From Lethocerus indicus (lineage: Eukaryota > Arthropoda > Insecta > Hemiptera > Belostomatidae), in contig JACDQD010000003.1 of assembly GCA_019843655.1 (NCBI GenBank), positions 2,234,925 through 2,298,924 of the forward strand: 64,000 bases of DNA. Direction: 5' to 3'. Of the stretch, positions 1 through 11,165 are shown piece by piece (position 1 is the stretch's first letter; each line of letters opens with the position of its first letter). The translations under genes and the position numbers were made by a program. The notes under the pieces are model-generated. The model saw only the letters and a list, made by a program, of their open reading frames with translations, was not told the DNA's origin and made no database searches.

Positions 1-100
1 CAGGGTGGAGTCCTTGGAGTTGTGTTAAGTGGGAGAGACCCGGAAGTGGCTCTGCGACGGGAGCCGGAGCGTGTAAAACGCCGCCAGTGTCAGGCCCTCC

Positions 101-150
101 CTCCTCCCTCCCTCTCTCTCTCTCTGTATATATATATACATATATATACA
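101..150. repeat. Compound (CT)n / (TA)n microsatellite
   Basis: Runs of CT pass directly into an interrupted TATA/ATAC tract. Confidence 0.8.
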
Positions 151-2319
151 CACCGAGGACAGATTAATAACTGGGCCCGGGCTGAGGTCACCGCCACAGC
201 GCGAGCTCCGACATCCTCGCGAAACGTTCCACAGTAGTTTCGGCGGCGCGCCACAGTAGCAGCGGGTCTACAACACTTGCCATTGACCGGCCGGTGAAAG
301 TATTCCTCGTGCCCGAAGAAAATGCCAACTTCAAGGACCGCTAAATTCCCAATTTTTTTTCTTTTTTCAAAACGGAATGATACGATGAAATAATTTTCTT
401 CTATATTCAACGGAATTGTTGTCTCGAGGTCTCGACAAGGATGATTGGAATTTAGCATTGAAACTTTAAATGAACATTAAAGGAATTTTTAGGATTAGTT
501 CGTGAATACCTGTTTTGTGGTCTGCAAAAGACCAAACCAGCGAGAGGAGACTGAAGGGCAGTAAATCTACGGTAATCATTAATTTTAGTCTAAATGGAAA
601 TGTTAAACTCTGGCTACTCTGTAGAGCGCCTACTGGACGGCCAGCCATAATTTAATACACGAGAATTCATTTGAATTTCTTCCCTACAAAGTAGTAACAG
701 GCGAGGGACGCGTTGTTCGACAGCAGTCGAAACGAAAATTGGTTTCGAACGGCCGACTTAGCCGGAATTACGCTAGAGTGAAGCGCGCAACATGTCGCCT
801 CAACGTTCCCTAAGCCGGTTTTCCTACCGTAACCGTTACAGCCGTCTGTCACCGGCTAATTACGCGTGTTACGTGCGAGGCCGCGACACGACCTCAACAC
901 CGTCAACGCGTGTAGGCACGCATGCTTTCCGCCTATACCTATTAGCATTTCTCACGATATGACGAAAACGGCCGTTCTGTTTACCGATAAATCGAAACTC
1001 TGGCCGAGTCCGTATCGGTGGAAAAAATATCCACAACGTTACACCACCCTCTTTGGGAAAGAAACTTCTTCGGGTCACGGAATCGCTTCGGGTTTACGAA
1101 TCCGCGAACAGTTTGCGGGACATGTTCCGCTAATCAATTTGTTCCGACAATTCTACAGAAAAAGCATCAATCTTCTGGTTGATTGAAGAAAAACCGGCGA
1201 ACAGATCTCGATCCCGCGTCCTCTCAAAATCTAACCAGTTGCCACTGAATTTACCGTCTTCCCGATTCCCCATTCGAGACCTCTCTTAACTTTTCTATTC
1301 ATATGAATATATTTGATATCGGATGCAGGAAATTGGATATTTAATTATAAGGCATACGTAAGACACCTGTACCTCTTCCGAGAAGTCCAATCTGTCATTT
1401 CACAAAGCAAGTGATACAATCTAAGAGGAGTGGCTATAATCTTATCTGGAATTGTGTTTGCCTCCTTATCGAGGGGTCGTTTCGCTTAATTTTATTTTTC
1501 AAACAGGTTCGAGATGCTATCGATGCAGAGTCGGTTCACTTACTTTAAACCTTATCTTATGTATATATATAATAGTATACTTATAATAGACCAATAGACT
1601 GTGGTCTTCTATGAAGGCCTGCGGAATGGATTCGGACAACTTTGGTGTAATGAATATGATTTCTTAAAAAAACATATGTTATTACCAATCAATAAGGCAG
1701 ACTTCATCTATGTACGTTAGCCGAACTCACTCAACTTCACGATCACGTATAATGGAACGGGAACGGCAGTGTTACCGTCCACAGCGGTTGTTGTCTTCCA
1801 CTTCTTCGGACGAAATCGGAAGAACCATTAACCGGGGGGGGGGTCTCAGTGGGCGAAAGCCCGGGTCACGCCCTGGAAAATAGAACGAATAAAAAATGTA
1901 AAGATAAAAAGATCTCTCTCACTCTCTGACCGCCGTCAGAAGTGAAGTCATTACCGGCTCACTTTCTCCAAAAGGGTGGGGGGGGGGGGAGCCTCCACTT
2001 TTACTTTTGTAAAAGCACGTTCTCACACCCGAATCATAAACAGTTGTTTAGCCTATATATTCGATATTGAGTATGCGCTGGAATGGTTCTAGCCGTTTTC
2101 CTTCTAATTGCGTACAGAACCTCATAGATCCAACCTGGCAGCGACCGAAATTACCACCATTAATAAGTATGTCCACAACTGTTGCATCTTGCAATTTTAC
2201 CTACTCCATTATTTCGTCCCTAGTTTTGTCCCGTAGCTGAAATGAGCTGAACCCAAATCTTACAACCATATTGTACGGAGCCGACTTTAACTGTAAAAGG
2301 TACATTATCTGAGACGGTG

Positions 2320-2355
2320 CCTCCTCCTCCTCCTCCTCCTCCTCCTCCTCCTCCT
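2320..2355. repeat. (CCT)n trinucleotide microsatellite
   Basis: About twelve uninterrupted CCT units. It translates as a poly-Gly tract in a minus-strand frame, which is not evidence for a gene. Confidence 0.95.
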
Positions 2356-2661
2356 TTCCCTTTTAGGTAGAGAACAATGAAAGTGAAGCGGGCTGGTTTA
2401 GAAAGTGTACCACCGCCCACATCCCAATTACGGGGTCGGAGCCCTAGATATTTCTCGTTTTTTTTCTTTTTTTTTTTCCGAATATCACGATGAGAATTTT
2501 CCATCATCGGAGAAAGGCGGCCCGGGTCGAATTACTGTAAGGCAAAAGGCGACCGAACGCGGTCGTATCGAAAACTCTGTCAGACTCCGTCTTAAAGACA
2601 CGATTTTGCGACCAATTTTTATTTTTCAAGTATACAAATACATTGTTTTTCTATGTATATA

Positions 2662-2816
2662 TTGGGCCGGCAACTAAATAATTGCGGATTCTTTCCACCC
2701 TCGTCTCGTCCATATTTTGGCACGTAATAAACATTTCAGTATACTCTATAAAAATACAAATGACGCCACATCTCCGTCCGGAGACGAAACCCGCAATGAC
2801 TTAGTTGCCGACCAAA
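2662..2816 (+). mobile_element. Mariner MITE, mellifera-type ends (family C)
   Basis: The left end reads TTGGGCCGGCAACTAAATAA and the right end is its inverted counterpart (TTAGTTGCCGACCAA). TA dinucleotides flank both ends, as expected for Tc1/mariner insertion. At about 155 bp it is far too short to encode a transposase and no transposase motif is visible. The interior keeps pieces seen in the family C copies at 45.9 and 58.4 kb (GTTTATTAC-type block, GACGAAACCCGCAATGACTTAG near the right end). Confidence 0.75.
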
Positions 2817-2818
2817 TA

Positions 2819-3611
2819 CACGGTAGTAGTAACATCATCGTAGACGATACAAAAATTTTGATTGTTACACTAATTCCTGCCAGTGGGCCATTCTTTCTAG
2901 GTTTACTGAAAAAGTTTTGTACTCAATACTAGTTTAAGTTTTGATTCCCAACCGATTTGTTCCCGTTCATCGCGAGTCATCCTCCAGAACTCCTTATGCC
3001 CCCCCTCGTCGTGTCTCCGGCCAGAATCGTCGTCCAGGAAATAAAAGATATCCACCGATTGGACAGAACAAACATTATCGAAAGGGGGAAGACAGAAACG
3101 CGACCTTCCAGACAGAAGAAACCTTCACTCCGGTGGAAAACAATCTCCCCGGGGGTTTTTTCTTTTTTTCTTTTTTTTATTTTCCCAAGCCCAACATTTG
3201 CAAACGCGCTTTCCTCTTTTCACTCCCAGGCCGCCCGAGACCGTCCCAGCTCCATTCAAGCTCCGGTTATATAAGAATTTCGAGGGCCACCGACAAAAGG
3301 AGATGGTACACGGCCGACACATTCTATCCCGATTTTTTTTTTTTTTTTTTTAATCACGCCGTCCGACAGACGAAGGACACGGCGCTTCGCGGACGGCCTT
3401 CGGTCTTATTCAGATCTGATTTGAATTTTAAATCGCTCGGCGCAGCGACAAAAACCTTATGTCAGAAACAATTGAAACGATAAATTTAAATTCCAAAAAA
3501 AAAAAATTATACAGCATTCACGCCAGTTGGCAAGTTTATTAACTGAATAGTGTACATTCGGTTGTATTTGAAAAATTATCGGGAGCTTTGCGCGGAATCA
3601 AATGCACCAAC
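2819..3611. other. Intergenic DNA with poly-T tracts
   Basis: Several T runs (near 3160-3180 and 3332-3350) keep frames open on one strand. The 180-codon plus-strand frame at 2941-3483 is rich in low-complexity residues and resembles no family I know. Confidence 0.45.
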
Positions 3612-3623
3612 AGAGCTAGACTA

Positions 3624-4113
3624 GTTTAACATACCTGTTTTGTCGTCTGCGAGGGGTTGGAATACCCCTTCATCACAAAAATATATCTCAAAATAATATT
3701 TGTTGGACTTGCGTTTGATTGCACAAAATGTCTAGCTCTATTGTAGTTCTGTGGTGTTTTTCTGTTTCCTCTCGCCGGTTTGGTCTTCTGCTGGACCGGT
3801 TTCGGCCGTTCGCCACCTTCAGTAGCGCTGTGTCAGTCTCACTGTCGGCACTTTGGGTGTTTTTCGTGCATCCTGACACGAACACCACAGTAAAAGTGAC
3901 AGTGACACAGTGCAGTGAGGATGCCCCCCGAAAAACATCCAAAGTGACGACAGTGACTGACACCGCGCTACTGAAGATGGCGAGCGGCCGAAACCCCGGT
4001 CTAGCGAAAGAAAAACACCAGAAACCTACAAAGAGAGCTAGACATTTTGTGCAAACAGACGCAAGCCCGACAAAATATTATTTTGAGATATATTTCTGCG
4101 ATGACGGGGTGTT
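3624..4113. mobile_element. Family A foldback element, copy 1 (extended palindrome)
   Basis: The left tip AGTTTAACATACCTGTTTTG is followed by ...GAGGGGTTGGAATACC, then by two long arms that are inverted copies of each other. The arms carry the family blocks CTCGCCGGTTTGGTCTT, GACCGGTTTCGGCCG, CACCTTCAGTAGCGCTGTG and CACTTTGGGTGTTTTTCG. Unlike other copies, the palindrome extends about 78 bp beyond the usual arm: 3662-3740 is the inverse, at about 88% identity by eye, of 4032-4113. Only the left side carries the tip. No protein is encoded. Confidence 0.85.
3966..4006 (+). ncRNA. Hammerhead-ribozyme-like motif (family A copy 1, right arm)
   Basis: In order: helix I strand CGCTA, core CTGAAGA, GGC/GCC helix II with one unpaired T before it, GAAA, a helix III segment ACCCCGGT able to close as ACC/GGT with two loop bases, the cleavage triplet GTC, and helix I partner TAGCG. 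All conserved core residues of a type I hammerhead are present. Activity is not known. Confidence 0.55.
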
Positions 4114-4211
4114 TATTATCATTATCATATCTAAAGTATTTATCGCAGTTTAGAAGTCAGTATCACTTCAGTGCCAATTTTTCTGTCTATGATAGGTGTA
4201 TAGTCAATATA

Positions 4212-4420
4212 TTAGGGGTAAGTAATCAACATTTTGACTTTGGAATTCATTTTATTTTGCTAAAAAAGAAACTTTAATTTAATTAATCTACTATATATTC
4301 ACCGATATTATCGACAACCCCCCGCCAATTTTCCGGCAAATTTTCGATTCCCCTCTTGTGAAGAACTCGTCGAAGACCAAAATCCGCCTTATCAAATTGT
4401 CGATTACTTTTGGGCGCGAA
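4212..4420 (-). mobile_element. Mariner deletion-derivative MITE (family B, copy 1)
   Basis: Left end TTAGGGGTAAGTAATCAACA and right end ...TCGATTACTTTTGGGCGCGAA are inverted relatives of the family ends TTAGGGGTACCCAAAAGTAA. TA flanks both sides. The interior block GACTTTGGAATTCATTTTAT is shared by seven of the eight family copies, on one strand or the other; copy 4 is truncated before it. On the minus strand the element still carries the end of a mariner transposase. Confidence 0.85.
4283..4370 (-). pseudogene. C-terminal remnant of a mariner transposase
   Basis: The minus frame ends ...KRGIENLPENW followed by GVVDNIGEYIVD and a stop. This is the pattern with which mariner-type transposases finish (FF..RGI..LP.RW...V...G.Y..D). 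About 30 codons survive; the catalytic D,D,D region is absent, so it cannot encode an active enzyme. Related remnants, some frameshifted, occur in the other family B copies. Confidence 0.7.
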
Positions 4421-5740
4421 TAGTTTATATATGCATCTAATGGAACTCTTTAGAAAGAACAAAGAGATCGGTGATTCTGTGACCTTGGCAAGGTTGCCGT
4501 GAACACTATTAGAGAGGGGTCGGGGGCGGGGGTGGGGGTTGAGGGAGGGCATTAAAAGGGGAGAGCCTTTGAGTCAACTTTCAACCGGCTTACGCACACA
4601 CCTTAACGGACAAGGTCGAACTGAGTGTGTACCCGACGCCATTTAGATAATCCTTATTTATAGAGACGATTGCCCCGTATTGACCAAAACAGAACCGATA
4701 CTCTGTCGTTTCTGTACGGAACAATAAAATAATCAAAAAGCCGACATGTTGATAAATCTTATATCGGTAGTGAAATACAGTGTGAAACCGACATAAGGTA
4801 TAGGAACTATAAGGTATTCCCAGACATCCAGAGATTGCATACAGAGATTTCGATCGAAAGCCCTTCGAGCCATCCTCAATGCTCCCCGATATATTAAAAA
4901 TATAATAAAATACCGGTTCCTGAAGTTTCGTTACCCGTCCTACACTACAATGTGCAATCGAATATTGTTTATATCCAAGTTATTTTTAACAAGATGACAG
5001 TATATTTTTATCGATTCCAGTTACAACCAATCATCCACACGCCAAACAATGAAGAAATATTAATCGTTTAAATTAATTGTTTTCCTATCGCTGCGGCGTA
5101 CAATCGGAAATATAAGGTCGTTTTGAGGTTTGTTGACGATAATTCGACGAATTACAATTAATAATTGAGGCCTGTTGATGATAACGTCCCCTTAGCGTAG
5201 CGTGACCCGAGAGGGGGGGGGGTGGGGGTGGGGAACCTATTTATGAAGGACTATCGACGGGGATGATTGGTGTGGTGGTCGAGAAAGGGGTTGAGGGCGG
5301 AACAACCGACCCCCGTGCCAAGGTCGACCCACACATCCCCCGCACACACACACACACACTCACCCCTCGTCACGTGGAAACAGTTTGAAAAAACCCACCG
5401 ATATTACAGTCTCGAGGATCGTGTAAACTGTATTATTGGTTCTCAGTAGATTAAATTAAAGCAGGATGAAATTAGAATTGACCCGACTGCAACTATAACT
5501 ATTTCCAACTGCAGGAAAACGCTGTGTAAAGGTCCTCTGTTAGCAATTCCAGTCTATTACAGAATTTCCACTAGGTTTAAATACAACCCGAGGTGGACAA
5601 TACGAAATACAACAATGACTGGTAATCCCAAGAGGTCTGAAGACCGCCCACCTCCAGGTACAAATTTACAAGTAAGGTACAAGGACTGTTTGTATTGGGT
5701 AAGACGTAGAAAGGGGTACAAACATGTTATAATCCCAAGT
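4421..5740. other. Intergenic DNA, nothing recognised
   Basis: A G-rich tract with four G runs lies at 5212-5232 and a short (CA)n at 5343-5360. No frame resembles a protein. Confidence 0.5.
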
Positions 5741-5841
5741 GTATGTGGGATTAGTTTAACATACCTGTTTTGTCTGCGAGGGGTTGGAATACCGTAGGTT
5801 TGTTGTGTTTCTGTCTCCTCTCGTTCGCCGGTTTGGTCTTT

Positions 5842-5882
5842 TGCTAGACCGGTTTCGGCCGCTCTCGCCATCTTCAGTAGCA
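5842..5882 (-). ncRNA. Hammerhead-like motif (family A copy 2, left arm)
   Basis: Read on the minus strand: TGCTA, CTGAAGA, GGC/GCC helix II, GAAA, ACCGGT, GTC, TAGCA. Helix I uses UGCUA with UAGCA, whereas most copies use CGCUA with UAGCG, so both partners have changed and pairing is kept. Confidence 0.55.
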
Positions 5883-6203
5883 GCGGTGTTAGTCGCTGTC
5901 GGCACTTTGGATGTTTTCGGGGCTGTACAGTGGTGGTTGTCAGTTTGTCCTGTGTATATATACGTATTTTGTTATTGTGTTATTGGGGAAAGAATTGTAA
6001 TCCTATTAAAGGAACTCAACTCACCCTTTATGATCGACAATCCGACTTACACTTAAGCGGATTAACAAAATCCCATACTCCCTCAACTCAAATAGGACAA
6101 ACCACATTCCCCAATAACACAATAACAAGATAAGTATATACACACACACACAAGACAAACTGACTCGAAAAACATCCAAAGTGCCAACAGCGACTAACAC
6201 CGC

Positions 6204-6244
6204 TGCTACTGAAGACGGCGAGAGCGGCCGAAACCGGTCTAGCA
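6204..6244 (+). ncRNA. Hammerhead-like motif (family A copy 2, right arm)
   Basis: Same architecture as the left arm with the same changed helix I pair (TGCTA ... TAGCA). The base before the GGC strand of helix II is C instead of T. Core CTGAAGA, GAAA and GTC are intact. Confidence 0.55.
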
Positions 6245-6307
6245 AAAGACGAAACCGGCGAACGAGAGGAGACAGAAACACCACAAACCTACCCCGTATA
6301 TAGGATT

Positions 6308-7203
6308 CTTCGGTCGGACCCTGAGGACGGGACCGGTAGGGGGGTTACGAAACGTCGGACGACACCCCCGGAAGTTAAGGGCACGTTGGGGCTCGCTTAT
6401 TGGGTTTCCAAAGACAGGAAATATCCCCGTCCGGGCAGGCGATCAACCCGAGGTCCTTCCCACAGTATTACGCAATCCTGCCGGAAATTGGTGACATTTT
6501 AGGTTCACAAAGTCCGTAATCGACAAATTCTACTATTTCCAAATATGTAGGGGCCGGTTGAATTTTTTAACAATAGCAATATATCTAAAATAATCTAAAA
6601 TATATGTAGCTCAAGCGAGGACATATTTCCCAGCCTAGTGCCAAATAGGATAAAGTATTTACTGTTTCATTAGATACAATTAAAAACGAAACAATTGAAA
6701 CAGTTTTAATCTGTTTCGTACCGACGATTGATTTCAGGCGATATTGTGCAGTACCGCGGGGTCATTTCCTGTTAAACAGAAATTAAAAAAAAAACAGGGT
6801 GTATACTGTTATCAGCGCTCTTATCACCGTTTCGATTAGGCCGATATCGGATCCTTGAAATCTCGGTTGCGTCAATACTCTGTCGTGTGTGTTTTTTCGG
6901 CTTCCCGATTCAGATTTGTGCCTAATCTCGAGGTGTTTCGGCTTAAAAGCTTTTTCCCTCCAATAGGCAACAGGTAAAGTGTACACTGGACAGTTTACAC
7001 GGGCGAAAAAAGGCGTGGAATTGACACCGGACGCGTGTACCGCTTATCGTTGACTAGTTCGGTGCCGTTTTTATTATTGTATATAATTTTTGTAACAACC
7101 GTTGTAACTTCCGAGGTGGGATACTTCGGGACACTCGAAGGATTTCTGCCCTTTCCGACGTTTCGAAACTATTAACGATACCTTCATCAGGACTGTGGAA
7201 CAG
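6308..7203. other. Intergenic DNA, nothing recognised
   Basis: Ordinary composition, no repeat family seen elsewhere in the window and no convincing coding frame. Confidence 0.5.
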
Positions 7204-7406
7204 GTCCCAAAATTAACGCAAGATTTCAATTTGCCACAATTCTTGCAGTAGAGTTGGCAACCGTATTTTTTAAAAAAAAAACCATTCGACAGCCGATAGT
7301 TTAGGGTCAGTACAAATGGGGGCGTTACACGATAGAACAACGTGTTTTCATTGATGAACAATATTTCAGAAATAATGAAAGTTTGGCGGCCACAGTTCGA
7401 TTCACA
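7204..7406 (+). mobile_element. 5' end of a DUF4817-type Tc1/mariner element (family G, copy 1)
   Basis: Begins with the terminal sequence GTCCCAAAATTAACGCAAG, then a leader shared with the inverted copy at 16.3-16.6 kb (CAGTAGAGTTGGCAACCGTA; CAGTACAAATGGGGGCGTT), then the first codons of a transposase at 7323-7406 reading RYTIEQRVFIDEQYF and NNESLAATVRF. This matches the start typical of DUF4817 arthropod transposases (YT.EQRVFIV..Y..N.S.AATVR.F). The ATG frame is broken and homology stops after the VRF codons. Confidence 0.7.
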
Positions 7407-8384
7407 TCCTATGCATGGATTTGGGGTGTCAATCCCAATTTTTCTTCCCGAATATCCCTATTGAAATTGTTTTTCTCGATTGCCACTGCCGGGACTTAGC
7501 CAGTGAAATGAAATCGGCGAATCTGTCTGAGTCGGTCCGTTATCTATTTCGATAATGGGGCCGGCCGGCCGCCGTCACTGTTGATTCCCAACAACGCCCG
7601 TTCTGCAAGTGACAGATCAATTTAAACCGGTTTAAATAACAGAAACCGGGGAGGGGGCCAATACCGGTTGTGGGACAAACGCTATTCGGAACTTTCGGTG
7701 CACTTTCTGAAATGACCCGCCGATCCCCATTTTAATTGGATCCTCCTTCAGTGCCGACATTTCGTTTAAACACTTTCAATATTGACGAAATCGGATTTTC
7801 GTACGAATAAAAATTTTCAAGACTCACTTTTGACTTGAAATCAGGAAATCCATATTTCTGATAATCCCGAGTTCTGGTCCGCTCAATTATATTTAAATCA
7901 AAGTATTCGCACAACACTTGAGTTGACCAAAATTTGTTTATTTTCTGCGATATATCTGTGTGTATTTAAAATAAAAATTGAGTATTTGTAACAAGTTGTC
8001 CAGGAACAAACTATAAGTTCACGTGTCGGTCACTGGAAGAATCCTGTGAATAGCAAGGGGTACCGGGCCTGCCGAAATTGGGAGCTTGTTACTGATAATA
8101 ATAATTATTATTTATTTAAACAAATATACAATAAATGTATACCAGATCACTTTTACAACAGGATATTCAACAATATCCTGATACATCTTTTATATATTGG
8201 GTATTGGGCCGTTTTCCTCGTTCGACAATTACCGTCGTACGGACAGACGATCGAACGTTATTCGAGCACTCGAAACACGATCATATCCTCTCGACTCGAC
8301 GCCCATCCTTGAATTGTCGAAGACGTCTTCCGTCCGTCCTCGAATTGAACACACTTGAATACATCGTCTACGATAGTCTGGGTT
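7407..8384. other. Intergenic DNA, nothing recognised
   Basis: AT-rich in its second half. No repeat shared with the rest of the window was noticed and no coding frame stands out. Confidence 0.45.
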
Positions 8385-8420
8385 TATTTAAAGAAAAATA
8401 AAGTGTTTGCAATCTTCTAA
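8385..8420 (+). repeat. Interspersed repeat F, short copy
   Basis: Core TTTAAAGAAAAATAAAGTGT recurs in variant form at about 12.46, 20.15, 23.73 (inverted), 25.73 (inverted), 34.07 and 37.57 kb (inverted). The core alone is AT-rich and short; the longer versions at 23.7 and 25.7 kb show that it belongs to a real repeat. Confidence 0.5.
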
Positions 8421-8649
8421 TCCTGACAAATCCGACACAAACACTCTGCACACAACTGAGAACCTGATCCAAGTAAAAGTACACAGGATTACAATTATCA
8501 TATTTATTCATATATTGATCGCCTAACTTCGGTTGGGATCGCCTAATACTTCGGGGAAGGAAATCGGTTATTCCGAGATTTTTACCGCCCCCTCTGGAAG
8601 AATTTTCACCCCCTGTATTCCTTCTGCATCTTTTACCGTTACCATCATC

Positions 8650-8653
<4 letters not shown>

Positions 8654-8703
<50 letters not shown>
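8654..8703. repeat. (TA)n microsatellite
   Basis: About 25 uninterrupted TA units. Confidence 0.97.
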
Positions 8704-8704
<1 letters not shown>

Positions 8705-8884
8705 GCCCCATAGGAGGGTATCGTTAATCCTATGAAAGTACTCCGAGGTAATTTAAACCTCTCTGTGTGATCTAAACCCAGTAATTGATCTAACGTCATT
8801 GAAAAAGTGTAATATAAATTTAACAATACGTAATAAATAAATCGAAGATTTACTCTGTGATTCAAGTGAAGGAACACAGTAATA

Positions 8885-9077
8885 TTGGGTGTACCCAAAA
8901 GTAATCGACATTTTGACTTTGGAATTCATTTTATTTTGCTAAAAAGAATTATTAATCCACTATATATTCACCGATATTATCGACAACTCTCCCCGTCCAC
9001 TTTTCCGGCAAATTTAACTAAACTAAGACCAAAATACATCCTATCAAATTGTTGATTACTTTTAGGTAATCACCCAA
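8885..9077 (-). mobile_element. Mariner deletion-derivative MITE (family B, copy 2)
   Basis: Ends TTGGGTGTACCCAAAAGTAA and ...TTGATTACTTTTAGGTAATCACCCAA are inverted repeats flanked by TA on both sides. The middle holds the CGATATTATCGACAACTCT and TTTTCCGGCAAATTT blocks that encode the transposase tail on the minus strand in copy 1; here it is shortened. Confidence 0.85.
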
Positions 9078-9079
9078 TA

Positions 9080-10715
9080 TAATTAGCGGATACATTTTAT
9101 ACCATTTGGGTTCACGTAATACTCAGTGGAAGAAAATAATTTTATTGTTTAACGTGGTTCTGCAGCTCTATCCTGATTCAATTCATTTCTATATTTTGCG
9201 CCCTTTCGAGAGATATATTTCGCCCAATTGTTGCCAACGGCATTATAATGTCTACGGTTATAATATTATTTATTTTCAAACCGTTCTGTAAGGAGGCTAA
9301 TTTTCGGTCTTATTCGACAATCGGTTTATCGCGCTCGATTTGAGTGGCAAATATCGCGTTATTCGAGGCACTCGTATTTTTTTTTTTTTCCAATTCCTGC
9401 TGAAGATAAAAAAGAAAACGCCGAGAAGTGACATGCAGTGAAATGTGTCTGTGTGTGTGTGTGTGTGTCTGTGTGTGTGTGTGTTATTTTCAGGGTCAAG
9501 TAGGCCCTGTGTGTTTTATCTGTTATTGGGTGTTTGCGGCTGTGTCGGGGCTGATAAGGGAGGTCTAGATCCCCGGCCGACCTTCGGAGATAATTTCGTC
9601 GTCAACTTTTATCAGCGGGGGCGTGGAATTGGGGGGGCCTTCTCCCCGGTTTCGGAATCGCGCGGAAATTCCGTTACGGCGGGTTCGGGACGACACATTT
9701 TTTTTTGTTCGGACGAGTCGCTTTTTCGGACTTCGGTCAATTGGCCGGTAGGACAATTAGGGGTTGAAACGATGTGAGGCCGAACAGATTCATTTCGAGT
9801 TTGATCGAACGTTTTTGCATTCATAATTGAAATGCAAACAAAAAATTATGCGATATTAACTAACAGAAGGGAGGACAAAGCGAAAGGGATAAAACAAAGT
9901 ATACCGAAGTGAGCCATTACAATTGCGCCAGAATATAATAATGACCTTAAAAAACACTTTACGGGGAGGACAAGTGTCACTCGATTTATCCAATTCCTGG
10001 TATATTGAGTCGCCTATCGGGGTTTACGCCGTCGTCAGTAGCACCATCCTGCGGCCTCTCTGTAGGCCCGATGCGATTAAATTGTTCCGTCAAATATTAA
10101 ATTTTATGTCGACGTCTCTTCTGTCGTTCGTAACGATAATAATTATTATAACAATGTTTCATATAAGGGAAATCGTATTTTTCGTATCCGTTGATATTGA
10201 ATTTAATCGCCTCGTTAGATTGGCACCAAGGCTTAAAACGATAATTGTTAAGATAGGACAGCAACGATTTCGGATACGAGGCGGAAAAGTGTAAATTTGT
10301 ATGAAAATCTTGAGGGAGACAGGGATTTTTCCCGGTGACGACGTCGGAATAAATTCCTGGGTTTGGGGCGGCACGTCCGTACGTGGAAAAACGAGATAGT
10401 GGGGGTTTCCTTTCGTCGGAAAAACGATAAAGAGGATAGAGATATAGGCGTTCCTCAGGTGGGAATCCGAACTCATCGGTATCTTAATACCGGACCGGTG
10501 AGCTCATATTTATTATTTTGTCCCCGTTGTTGCGCAACAACTCCGAGTGACATTTCTATATTTAATTTGACACTGACGTACATAATTTAACGGTAACGCG
10601 AACGGGGTAATGCGCCGAATTCGGTAACTTGAGAACCCTAACTGTCCGGATGCGGAGGATAGCGATCGTGACCGGGATGAGCGCGATGAGAAGGAACAAA
10701 TTTTTTCAGAATCTA
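9080..10715. other. Intergenic DNA with a (GT)n tract
   Basis: A (GT)n microsatellite lies at about 9445-9484 and is translated as Cys-Val repeats in one frame. Frames of 105-123 codons at 9923-10294 (+) and 10159-10476 (-) overlap each other on opposite strands and have no recognisable motif. Confidence 0.45.
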
Positions 10716-10916
10716 TTAGCTGTACCCAAAAGTAATGACAATTCGATAAGATGCCTTCTGGTCTTGAGGAGTTCTTCAAGAGGGAATAGAAAATTTGCCG
10801 GATAGTAGTCGATATATATCGGTGAATATACAGTAGATTAATAATTAAAGTTTCTTTTTTAGTAAAATAAAATGAATTCCAATGTCAATATGATGTATAC
10901 TTTTGGGTACCACTTA
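10716..10916 (+). mobile_element. Mariner deletion-derivative MITE (family B, copy 3)
   Basis: Opposite orientation to copy 1. It starts near TGTACCCAAAAGTAATGACA, carries TCTTGAGGAGTTCTTCAAGA (codons LEEFF of the transposase tail in other copies), the TAATTAAAGTTTCTTTTTTA block, and ends TACTTTTGGGTACCACTTA. TA dinucleotides lie at both edges. Confidence 0.8.
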
Positions 10917-11109
10917 TAAGTCACCGGCCAGTTTTGACGGCAAAACATTCAAAATTGGACCCATATAATCGTTTTCGACTCGTCAGTATCAGTTACTTAC
11001 TTCTCGTCGGGTACACGAAAATGTATATATAGAATTGCGAAAATTCATCCGACTGTTTTTACACGAGCTGGGCCCGAAAATTTAATTATCTCAGACGTCC
11101 CATTCGGTC

Positions 11110-11165
<56 letters not shown>

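Larger units (their letters stand above)
1..2659. other. Low-complexity intergenic DNA, no gene recognised
   Basis: No reading frame here resembles a known protein. The stretch holds a mixed CT/TA microsatellite near 101-150, G runs near 1834-1843 and 1978-1989, and a (CCT)n tract. The longest frames (about 120 codons on the minus strand at 90-458, about 106 codons at 866-1186) have no recognisable motif and are probably chance. Confidence 0.5.
5753..6295. mobile_element. Family A foldback element, copy 2 (543 bp, with long interior)
   Basis: A full left tip (AGTTTAACATACCTGTTTTG) precedes the left arm; the right arm ends at CACAAACCTACCCC without a tip. The arms pair along their whole length, including an interior section (TTGTTATTGTGTTATTGGGG, inverted at 6110-6131) absent from shorter copies. 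Flanks GTATGTGGGATT (5741-5752) and GTATATAGGATT (6296-6307) look like a diverged 12-bp target-site duplication. The unpaired centre contains ACACTTAAGCGGATTAACAA, which recurs alone at about 37.8 kb. Confidence 0.85.
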
